From Limisphaerales bacterium (GTDB taxonomy: Bacteria > Verrucomicrobiota > Verrucomicrobiia > Limisphaerales > UBA8199), in contig PLZQ01000258.1 of NCBI GenBank assembly GCA_003152225.1, positions 7,915-44,602 of the forward strand: a stretch of 36,688 bases of DNA. The letters are read 5' to 3'. A program made the position numbers and the translations under genes. The notes beneath the pieces were generated by a model. The model saw only the letters and a program-made list of their open reading frames with translations. It was not told the origin of the DNA and ran no database searches. Shown piece by piece: positions 29,915-36,688 of the stretch. The stretch's first letter is position 1. Each line of letters opens with the position of its first letter.

Positions 29915-32545
29915 ATGAACCGTCGTGACTTCCTCAAGACCTCCGCTGTCAGCGGCGGCTCCCTCCTGCTGGCGCAATCCGCTTCTGCTGCTGCGGTCGG
30001 CGACGCCCGCAAGCTGGTCAAGCCGGCGTCTGTGGCAACCGTGACTGGGCCAACGCTTCCGGACCTTTCACCCGCCCGCTGGATTTGGTTTCCCTCGGGC
30101 CGCACCCTGCCCAACACCTTCATCCTGTTCCGGCGCCAACTGCATCTGGCCGCCAAGCCTCGTCGCGCTACAGGTTGGATTTGCGCCGACAGCCGTTACC
30201 GGCTCGAGGTCAATGGCCAGCGTGTGCAGTGGGGACCCGCCCCGTGCGACCCCCGCTGGGCCGAGGCTGACCCGCTGGATCTGACTGGCTGTCTGCAAAC
30301 CGGGGAGAATGTCCTGGGTGCCACCGTCCTGTTCTACGGCACCGGTGACGGCACCTGGCCGCTGGGCAAGCCGGGCTTCCTGTTCTGGCTGGAAATCGAG
30401 CACGCCGACGGCCGAGTGGAGAGGGTCGTTTCCGACGCTGCCTGGCGGGCGTTGCTATGCCGGGCTTGGCCGCCGGGCCACCCCAAACGCTGGTATTTGC
30501 GCGCCTTGCAGGAGGAGTTCGACGCCCGACTCTACCCGCACAATTGGTCCCGCCCCGACTTCCAAACGGATGCCCATTGGCTGCCGGCCATGCCGCTGAA
30601 TGGTTCGCCCAATAAACCCGCGCTCGGCACCAATTACTACGAATACATGCTCGATCTGGGTGGCGGACCGCCCGACACCCAACTGCGGCCCCGCAGCATT
30701 CCGCTCCTGCGGGAGTCGTTTGTGCCCGCCGCCAAACTGGCCGAAACCTTCTGGCTGGAATGGCGCGTCACGCCACAGGACTATTTCGACTTCCGTGTCC
30801 CGGACGCCTTCCAGGCCCAACGCAGGGATGTGGCCGCTGAGCCCGCCCCCGGCCAATGGCGGGTGGAACTGGACGGCAGCCGAGGAGCAGCGCTGACTTT
30901 CGAGCTTGCTGAGCAGGTGGTCGGCTGGCCCGGCTTTACGATTGAGGCGCCCGCCGGCACGACGATCGAGCTATTGGTCCACGAAGCCCACGCCCTCGGC
31001 GGGCCGCCGCTCTTGAACACGCATTATGACTCATGGACTCGCTTCATCTGCCGCGAGGGGAAGAATGAGTTCGAGACCTTCGACTTCGAGAGCTTACGCT
31101 GGCTCCAACTGCACATTCATAACGCCAAAGGCACGGTAGTCGTCAGCGATGTCCGCGTGCGGCGCCGCGTCTTTCCCTGGCCCAATGAGCCGCGCATTCG
31201 CACCAGCGAGCCGGCCCTCCAACGCCTCTTCGACGCCTCTCTTAACACCCTCAACAACTGCGCCCAGGAAACGCTGGTGGACGGCATGGCCCGCGAGCGC
31301 CAGCAATACAGCGGCGATGGCGGGCACCAGATGCACGCCGTACATCTGGCCTTCGCGGAGCGGCGCCTGGTGGCTCGCTACCTGGCGACCTGGAGCCAGG
31401 GCCTGACCAAGGACGGTTACTTTCTGGACTGCTGGCCCGCCTACGACCGGCTGGCACGGCTGGTGGAACGCCAGTTTGACCTTACCGGCTGGGGACCCAT
31501 TCTGGACCATGGCGTGGGGTTCATCTTAGATTGCTGGAGTCATTACCTTTACACGGGCGACCAGGAAGCGTTGCGGGAGCCGTATCCGCGACTGCTCCGG
31601 TTCGCGCAGTATCTGCAGGGCCTGATCGGCGCCGACAGCTTGCTGCCGGTTGAGAACTTCGGCATCCCCTCGGTCTGGATTGACCATGTCGCTTATGGAC
31701 GCCAACGGCACAAGCAATGCGCCTTTAATCTCTATGCCGGCGCCGCTATGGAACACGCTTTGGCGCCCCTCTGCCGCGCGTTTGGCGATGTCGGTCAGGC
31801 TGAGGCCGTCGAGCAGTTTGGCCAGGAATTGGTCGCGGCAACGGTCAGCCGGTACTGGAGCCCGGAGCGCGGGTTGTTTATCAACAACCTGCCGTGGCTG
31901 GCGGAAGAAAAGTCTCCGCGCACCTGTGACCGCTCATTGGCCACAGCCATACTGTTCGATCAGTTCCCGGACAGCCAAAGCGCCGCCGCAGTGCGTTCGC
32001 TGGTGGAATGCCCGCCGGAGATGGGCTTTTCCTATCCCGCCAACGCCGGCTGGCGCCTGTGGGCGCTGGCCAGGAGCGGGCGCGCGGACGTGATCGTCGC
32101 GGACTTGCGCCGGCGCTGGGCGACCATGGCCTCGGTTAAGGAGAACAATACCTTGCAAGAGGACTGGCAAGCGCTGCCTGATTCTGGCGCCCAATGGAGC
32201 CACTGCGCGGTCGTGCCGATTTACATTGCTTACCACGGCTTGCTGGGTCTGAAGCCGTTGGAACCCGGCTTCAAACGCTTCGAGCTCCGGCCACAGCTTG
32301 GTGACCTCGAAGATCTCGACCTGACGGCATTTACCGTTCAGGGTCCGGTGAGTCTGCGCTCACGCGGAATGCTCGGCGAGCGCGAGCTGGTATTGCAGTT
32401 GCCGTCCGGCGGCCAGGGGGAATTGGTCTTGCCGCAGGACGAGGCCAGCGACCTGCCTGTCGCCGCCGGACCAGGCCCGGCCGGACATCGCCGCTTCAAG
32501 TTGGCCGCCGGCAGCGCGGTGACACTTCGCCTCAAGCACGTGTAG
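29915..32545 (+). CDS. Tat-exported alpha-L-rhamnosidase-like glycosidase (GH78 type)
   Basis: 876 residues with a Tat leader (NRRDFLKTSAVSGGSLLLAQ). N-terminal beta domains (PARWIWFPSGRTLPNTFILF, an accessory domain common in rhamnosidases) precede a six-hairpin (alpha/alpha)6 barrel with DGMARERQQYSGDGG at 456-470. That block aligns with the GH78 D-x3-R-D/E-R-x3-x-GD acid motif. A Trp-rich barrel and a C-terminal beta domain (PGFKRFELRPQ) follow. It would release L-rhamnose or related sugar from polysaccharide or glycosides. The specific substrate cannot be read from sequence; the GH78-like six-hairpin group also includes other activities. LacI and MocA relics lie upstream. Confidence 0.85.
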   Translation: MNRRDFLKTSAVSGGSLLLAQSASAAAVGDARKLVKPASVATVTGPTLPDLSPARWIWFPSGRTLPNTFILFRRQLHLAAKPRRATGWICADSRYRLEVNGQRVQWGPAPCDPRWAEADPLDLTGCLQTGENVLGATVLFYGTGDGTWPLGKPGFLFWLEIEHADGRVERVVSDAAWRALLCRAWPPGHPKRWYLRALQEEFDARLYPHNWSRPDFQTDAHWLPAMPLNGSPNKPALGTNYYEYMLDLGGGPPDTQLRPRSIPLLRESFVPAAKLAETFWLEWRVTPQDYFDFRVPDAFQAQRRDVAAEPAPGQWRVELDGSRGAALTFELAEQVVGWPGFTIEAPAGTTIELLVHEAHALGGPPLLNTHYDSWTRFICREGKNEFETFDFESLRWLQLHIHNAKGTVVVSDVRVRRRVFPWPNEPRIRTSEPALQRLFDASLNTLNNCAQETLVDGMARERQQYSGDGGHQMHAVHLAFAERRLVARYLATWSQGLTKDGYFLDCWPAYDRLARLVERQFDLTGWGPILDHGVGFILDCWSHYLYTGDQEALREPYPRLLRFAQYLQGLIGADSLLPVENFGIPSVWIDHVAYGRQRHKQCAFNLYAGAAMEHALAPLCRAFGDVGQAEAVEQFGQELVAATVSRYWSPERGLFINNLPWLAEEKSPRTCDRSLATAILFDQFPDSQSAAAVRSLVECPPEMGFSYPANAGWRLWALARSGRADVIVADLRRRWATMASVKENNTLQEDWQALPDSGAQWSHCAVVPIYIAYHGLLGLKPLEPGFKRFELRPQLGDLEDLDLTAFTVQGPVSLRSRGMLGERELVLQLPSGGQGELVLPQDEASDLPVAAGPGPAGHRRFKLAAGSAVTLRLKHV

Positions 32546-32616
32546 CAGGGACGCTGGCAGCACTTGGCCGCGCTCTAAACCCCTGAACCTCCCTCACCCT
32601 CATCAGCGCTTCGAAA

Positions 32617-32700
32617 CATCCAACAACCAACATCCAACATCGAACCTCCAATGGTTGCCATTTGGGTGATTATTCGATGTTGGATGTTGGATGTTGGATG
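32617..32700. repeat. Large inverted repeat between convergent genes
   Basis: Left arm 32617-32644 (begins CATCCAACAACC, ends CAACATCGAA) and right arm 32673-32700 (begins TTCGATGTTGG, ends TGTTGGATG) are complementary over 28 bases with one mismatch; the loop is 28 nt. The arms are built of near-identical GATGTTG steps and the right arm continues to about 32706. It lies between the ends of the convergent rhamnosidase and lyxose isomerase genes, so it could serve as a bidirectional terminator. Such GATGTTGG repeats look like dispersed repeats of this group, which needs a genome search. Confidence 0.85.
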
Positions 32701-32740
32701 TTGGGGTCCGCCACTTCGCTTTGGAAACCGGTGTGACAGA

Positions 32741-33421
32741 TCAACGACCGTCTGGGTATTCGTTGCACAACAGATGCGCCGGCGCTTCGTCTTCCTCAAT
32801 GGCCGGGAAGCGCGGGAGCGGCGTGTAGAAGCGGTTGTCGCTGGCATCGTCGTTGACGCTGGAGACCTCGCCGATCAATGCCGTGCCGGCGCCTTTCTCC
32901 CCGTAGAACGTGTGGTAGAGCCCCGGTACGAGTGTAATGCTCTCGCCTTGCCCCAACACGACTTTCCCGCCGGGCGCGACCTCGCGGACCACACCATCAC
33001 AGCTCACCTTGATCGGCGTCTGGGCATAGCCGCCGTGCGGATCGGAGTTGTAAAGCTCGCACACCAGCCGGCCGGCTCCGCGGTTGATGATGTCCTCGGT
33101 CTTGAGATGGTGGAAATGCCACGGCGTGATCTGCCTCTCGCGCACCACCATGATCTTCTCGGCATACATCTTCTTGTTCTGCGGGTCATCGAGCTTGCCG
33201 TTGCGGATGGTGAACAGCAGCAACCCCTGCTTGAGGAAGTCCCCGCTGCCGAAGTCGGTCAGATCCCACCCCAAATGGCGCGAGCGGATTTCATCAACCT
33301 CGTGCCCCAGGCTCTTCCATTGCCGGGTCGTCCAGTAACCAAAAGGTGGAAGGCGGAATTGGTGCTGATCAAAGAAGACCTTCGCTTCTTCGATATACCG
33401 GTTTATCTCGGATCGCTTCAT
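32741..33421 (-). CDS. D-lyxose isomerase
   Basis: 226 residues on the minus strand, cupin-fold D-lyxose ketol-isomerase (EC 5.3.1.15, YdaE family), which interconverts D-lyxose and D-xylulose and can act on D-mannose. The start MKRSEINRYIEEAKVFF is the family start and gives the usual length (about 227). Metal-site motif TPWHFHHLKTEDI and NRGAGRLVCELYN, later LVPGLYHTFYG with further His, agree with the family. Longer upstream reading (to 33607) lacks homology. It is read convergently with the rhamnosidase gene, across the inverted repeat. It may provide an intracellular step in breakdown of the sugars released by the neighbouring exported glycosidases. Confidence 0.9.
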   Translation of the reverse strand: MKRSEINRYIEEAKVFFDQHQFRLPPFGYWTTRQWKSLGHEVDEIRSRHLGWDLTDFGSGDFLKQGLLLFTIRNGKLDDPQNKKMYAEKIMVVRERQITPWHFHHLKTEDIINRGAGRLVCELYNSDPHGGYAQTPIKVSCDGVVREVAPGGKVVLGQGESITLVPGLYHTFYGEKGAGTALIGEVSSVNDDASDNRFYTPLPRFPAIEEDEAPAHLLCNEYPDGR

Positions 33422-33634
33422 GCCCGCCAGTAAACCACTCTGCCGGCGACCGGTCAACCGCACCCTGACGATGCCGAGCTCGCGGCAAGCGTTTCCCGCC
33501 TTGACGTATCGGCAGTCTCTGGGCCAATCTTTCGGCATGATTTTCATGGGAGTCCGATGTGGTTTTACGCCCGCATAACCTGTTGGAGTGTCAACCGCCA
33601 GGACCAAGAGGATACCCTATAAAATCTAGGCTCT

Positions 33635-33710
33635 GCCCCCATAGCTCAAATGGATAGAGCGGCGGTTTCCTAAACCGTTGATCCCTGTTCAATTCAGGGT
33701 GGGGGTACCA
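33635..33710 (+). tRNA. tRNA-Arg (anticodon CCU)
   Basis: 76 nt including an encoded CCA. Acceptor GCCCCCA pairs with TGGGGGT; D-stem GCTC/GAGC; anticodon stem GCGGT/ACCGT with loop TTCCTAA, so anticodon CCT, reading AGG (Arg); T-stem CCCTG/CAGGG with loop TTCAATT, an unusual TTC variant. The discriminator is A. A TATAAA box at 33618-33623 could be its -10 element, and a run of T follows the CCA. The CCU isoacceptor gene is a frequent integration site in bacteria, but no integrase is recognisable here. Confidence 0.95.
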
Positions 33711-33872
33711 TTTTTGTTCGGCGGCTAACCTCGGTAACCGCAGGCATTTCCGGCACTGCCCAGGTTGCCGGGAGCTTGCTTGAGTTTTCGAGCCACCTCG
33801 ATTGGCTCTCCGCCGATGGTCGCCAGTCGTCTCCAGCCGTCTGAAATCCTGGACTGGGTTACCCCCGGAGGG

Positions 33873-34277
33873 TTACACACAGCATTCACCCTCGGAAGAG
33901 CCTATGGCGCACAGGACGAGACGCTGGCGGAAGCCCATCCCGAACACCAGGTTTAGCTGAGGGGAAGCCGAAACGTCGCGCTTGCCGTGGTCATACACCG
34001 CCTGTACGTCGGGCGGAAATACCGACTGATAATGATCGTTTACGTGAACGGCGGGATTGGTCCAAAGATGGAAGCTCTGCGGGAGCGGCGTGGGATTGAA
34101 GAGGCGGATGTTGATTTCGAGCAAGGCCTTGTCCGGGAAGAGCGTCAAGCCGAGGATGCCTTTGAGGTGCCACATCGGCTCGATTTCGCTGAGCCAAAGG
34201 GTGCGGCTGCCGTCCGGGTTTACGGTGATGGTGTGATCGACCGGGCAATAGGTGCCGGGCCGGTTACAGCTTCCCAA
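33873..34277 (-). pseudogene. DUF5107 protein fragment joined to the 3' end of the GH31 gene
   Basis: A minus-strand frame of 134 residues whose core, CPVDHTITVNPDG, LSEIEPMWHLKGILGLTLFP, NPAVHVNDHYQSVFPP and DVQAVYDHGKRDVS, matches the DUF5107 domain of large TPR-containing proteins. Those proteins are several times longer, so the first part of DUF5107 and all TPR repeats are missing. The match stops at DHGKRDVSASP and the sequence then diverges to a stop. The frame overlaps the last 58 bases of the GH31 gene and its leading residues are out of frame with it, as if a deletion joined the two. It has no credible start or ribosome binding site. 33711-33872 contains only a dubious minus-strand ORF. 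Confidence 0.72.
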
Positions 34278-36490
34278 CGCACAATCTTATAGCGCCGTCC
34301 GGTGAAGGCGCCCGTGCGCTCTGCTTTCCCACCTGCCGCCTGATCACAAGTCAAGACCACACGGCTCGCCGCGCCGGACTCGAAATCGAAGGTCGTCCCG
34401 TCGTCTTCAAACAGCGTGAACGGCGTGGGGCGTTCGCCGAACACTTTGACCGTGATTTCGAAAACAGTAGCGCCGTCAATCTGCTGCACCGGTTCCGCGA
34501 GTGGCAAGAGCGAGTTCTCCCTGACGAAGAGCGGCATTTCGCCAGGCGAGCCGCTAACCGTTATGTTCGTGCCGCCTTGATGCCATTGTTTGGTTTTCAA
34601 CTCATACCAGGCAACCCCTCGTGGCAGGACTATCTTCCGGGAGGCGGCCTCGCCGAGGAAAGGAGCGGCGAGCAAAGAGTCGCCGAACATGAAGGCATTA
34701 TCGAGCTTCCGAATCTGCGTGTCTTCAGGAAAGTCCAGGAGCAGCGAACGCACCGGCGGCAGCCCTTCGTTATGATACCTTTGAAAGCTGGAATACAGGT
34801 AGGGCAACAGCGTGTAGCGTTGGCTCACGATTGAGCGCAACCGGTCGGCTACCGCTCTCTGCTCCGCTTCCGGGAGCAATTGGCGAGCCTCGTTTTTGGG
34901 ACGATCGTATTGTTCCCAAACGGGGTTGGGCATGAACCACATGTCCAGGCACATCTGCGGCGCAAAGGCGCTCAGGGCCACCCGGTTCAGAAGCTCGTCC
35001 AGGCTATGCGCCTCCCGCACTTCCGGCGACCAGAGCAGCCCGGTGAAGGACGCGTTCACGAGCTGCCGGAGGTATTGGTCGAACGAATAGGCGTCGCTGT
35101 AGAGATTGAACGGCAACGGGGCGGCCAACGCGGTTGTGGCCCGGACGTCGCCCCAGGTGCGCAGGTTGTGCGCTTTGAACGCCGAGAACAACGCCCGCTG
35201 ATAAAGATAGCCGTAGAGTTGTGTCATCTGGTCCCCGTCAATCCCCGATGGGAAGATTGAGCAGTAAGGATAGTTGAAAGGAGTGGCATCGGTGGGCGGT
35301 TGCTTGTCGCATTCGTCGCCTTTGAAACCGAGAATCCCCTTACTGACCAGTTCCCGGTCGTGGTAGTCAGCAAAGATCCGAGACGCTTCGGGATCCACAA
35401 AATCCACAACCAAACCGCCCCACACGAGGAAATCGCCCGCGCGCGATTTCAGCGGCGCGAACAGAGGTGAACTTGGGTGGATATAAGCGTGCTCCCACAG
35501 GTTCACCTTGAATCCGGTTTGCTGGAGTTCCTGGAGCATCTTCGCGGGTTCGGGAAAGCGCTCCTTTGACCAGGTGAACGAGCAAGAATAAGACTTGGAT
35601 TGCCAGCCCGGCTCCAGCCCAATCATGTCGCAAGGAATCTCCATCGCGCGAAGCGCGCGCGCGGTCTTTAAGACAGTCGCTTCGTCCGCCCGGGTGAACG
35701 TCCGGAACTTCAACCCCAGGCCCCACAAGGGCGGGACAGCGCCGCCGCCCGAGAACAAGTTGTAACGCTGCACTGCCTCGCGCATCGTCGGCCCCCCGAA
35801 AACATACACGTCAACTCCCTTGGAATTGCCGGGGAGATCGAAGATGACCTCCGTTCGCCCGCGTGCCGCCCGGGCCGCGTACAACTCTCCTTCAGACGTT
35901 TTGATCTGGCCCGAGCGGGGGTCATCCGCTGCCGCGGACTGATTGGGGGTCAAGCGCGCGACCTCCACCATGGGCACTCTGGCGGTGTCCACGAAAACTC
36001 CGTAGCCCTTTGTGCTCAGGTAAAACGGAACTGGGCCATGGCTGGCTCCGGTTTCCCCGACCACCGCCGCGCAAACCGTCAAGTTCTTGCACAGCCCCTT
36101 TTGTTGGTAAGCTCCCGGATCAAGGCCAAAGCCATAGATCTGCTGTCCCGGTTCCTCGCACGGCACATAAACCGTAGTGCGCGCAGTCGAAATCCGACAG
36201 CGGATTTGGCCCGGCTCGAACGGCAGCGGTGCTGGTGCCGGCAGAGATGCAAATCCCTGGACGCGCGGAGCTGATTCCCTCACTGCCACCGGAGTAAATC
36301 GCTCAGGGGTTCCGAAGCGTACCCGCCACACTCCTGGAAGCAACTGTTCGACGGCGGGTGTTGCCCATTGCGGCGCGGCGGTAACTTCGTTGGTGCCACC
36401 AGCAGGAGGTTGCCGGTCAGAGCCGAATGAACAGGCCGATTGCAGCACGACTTCAAAGCTAAGTGAAAGAGGCAGAAAGAGGCTTCGCAT
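34220..36490 (-). CDS. Exported glycoside hydrolase family 31 enzyme
   Basis: About 756 residues from ATG 36490 (minus strand). The frame stays open to the window edge; ATG 36526 is possible too. The N-terminus (MRSLFLPLSLSFEVVLQSAC) is a signal-like stretch, perhaps lipoprotein. An N-terminal beta-sandwich (YGFGLDPGAYQQKGL, GYGVFVDTA) precedes a TIM barrel with GLEPGWQSKSYSC, the nucleophile region GFKGD392-ECD and NLYSDAYSFDQYL, whose SD likely gives the acid/base Asp. C-terminal beta domains follow (PLFVRENSLLPLA, FTLFEDDG). GH31 includes alpha-glucosidases, alpha-xylosidases and alpha-galactosidases; the specificity is not decided here. The last 18 or so residues (after YKIVRWEAV) run into the DUF5107 relic and are probably foreign to GH31. 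Confidence 0.88.
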   Translation of the reverse strand: MRSLFLPLSLSFEVVLQSACSFGSDRQPPAGGTNEVTAAPQWATPAVEQLLPGVWRVRFGTPERFTPVAVRESAPRVQGFASLPAPAPLPFEPGQIRCRISTARTTVYVPCEEPGQQIYGFGLDPGAYQQKGLCKNLTVCAAVVGETGASHGPVPFYLSTKGYGVFVDTARVPMVEVARLTPNQSAAADDPRSGQIKTSEGELYAARAARGRTEVIFDLPGNSKGVDVYVFGGPTMREAVQRYNLFSGGGAVPPLWGLGLKFRTFTRADEATVLKTARALRAMEIPCDMIGLEPGWQSKSYSCSFTWSKERFPEPAKMLQELQQTGFKVNLWEHAYIHPSSPLFAPLKSRAGDFLVWGGLVVDFVDPEASRIFADYHDRELVSKGILGFKGDECDKQPPTDATPFNYPYCSIFPSGIDGDQMTQLYGYLYQRALFSAFKAHNLRTWGDVRATTALAAPLPFNLYSDAYSFDQYLRQLVNASFTGLLWSPEVREAHSLDELLNRVALSAFAPQMCLDMWFMPNPVWEQYDRPKNEARQLLPEAEQRAVADRLRSIVSQRYTLLPYLYSSFQRYHNEGLPPVRSLLLDFPEDTQIRKLDNAFMFGDSLLAAPFLGEAASRKIVLPRGVAWYELKTKQWHQGGTNITVSGSPGEMPLFVRENSLLPLAEPVQQIDGATVFEITVKVFGERPTPFTLFEDDGTTFDFESGAASRVVLTCDQAAGGKAERTGAFTGRRYKIVRWEAVTGPAPIARSITPSP

Positions 36491-36688
36491 TTTGCAGTTC
36501 GTCACAGCTTTTGATTTCAGAACCATCCTACGGAATTCGCCGTGCCGGTGGAATAGAGAAAGCGATGATTCGCAAGGACAATTCTCTGATTCTTCTGTAT
36601 TGGTAGGACGCACCTTTTCATTTTGGCACCCGCCAGGCATCAGGGAATTTGGAGAAGATGAGAGCCTGCAAGCGAGCACGACCGCCAT

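Noticed and set aside
33731-33889. 52-codon minus-strand frame next to tRNA-Arg (contains SDGWRRLATIGGEPIEVARK)
   Set aside because: Looks protein-like and sits where an integrase remnant might be, but I recognise no integrase motif and only a GTG start is available; unsupported.
33635-36688. Genomic island inserted at tRNA-Arg
   Set aside because: No integrase, no direct repeat of the tRNA 3' end visible in the window, and composition resembles the rest.

Overview
The window reads as a chromosomal stretch of a GC-rich, Gram-negative bacterium of the Verrucomicrobiota, most likely the Limisphaerales/Pedosphaera side of the phylum. This rests on a division and cell-wall (dcw) cluster with a LysM protein inserted before ftsW, pseudopilins with an N-terminal methylation motif and an H-X9-DG motif, multi-LamG/Ig exported proteins, many exported glycosidases, and a GATGTTGG-type inverted repeat. 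The taxonomic call is inference; no rRNA gene is present.

Region 1 (1-14971, + strand) is the dcw cluster: rsmH (5' end cut by the window), ftsL, ftsI, a small unknown ORF, murF, mraY, a murD relic, a LysM protein, ftsW, murG, murB, ddl, ftsQ, ftsA and ftsZ. Most junctions are tight or overlapping, so it is probably one or two long transcripts. The ligase genes murE and murC, usual in such clusters, are absent. murD survives only as its two ends (5808-6141). FtsZ is recognisable to its C-terminal FtsA-binding peptide but has lost usual GTPase-site residues (GGGAGTG in place of GGGTGTG; E214 and H216 where the T7 loop normally has Asn and Asp).

Region 2 (14972-19327) holds a good sigma70-type promoter just after ftsZ, a structured non-coding stretch with an 11-bp tandem repeat, and a two-component pair: a giant periplasmic-propeller (Reg_prop/Y_Y_Y) histidine kinase and a NarL/FixJ response regulator.

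Region 3 (19328-29395) carries exported proteins: an N-formylglutamate-amidohydrolase-like protein, a 1618-aa LamG/Ig protein with a recent-looking internal duplication, a Tat-exported BNR sialidase-like protein, two pseudopilins and a probable lipoprotein. Four genes are preceded by versions of one 15-bp motif (ATCCA-N2-TG-N-GGGAT type), a candidate shared operator or promoter element, possibly for the adjacent response regulator.

Region 4 (29396-36688) is a sugar-degradation locus: relics of a Gfo/Idh/MocA oxidoreductase and a LacI regulator, a Tat-exported GH78-like alpha-L-rhamnosidase, a large inverted repeat, D-lyxose isomerase (- strand), tRNA-Arg(CCU), a DUF5107 gene fragment and a GH31 glycosidase (- strand). 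Five relics across the window (murD, a pseudopilin, MocA, LacI, DUF5107) are pieces of genes left after large deletions; murD and LacI clearly keep both ends. This is an unusual recurring mode of decay in an otherwise intact region.
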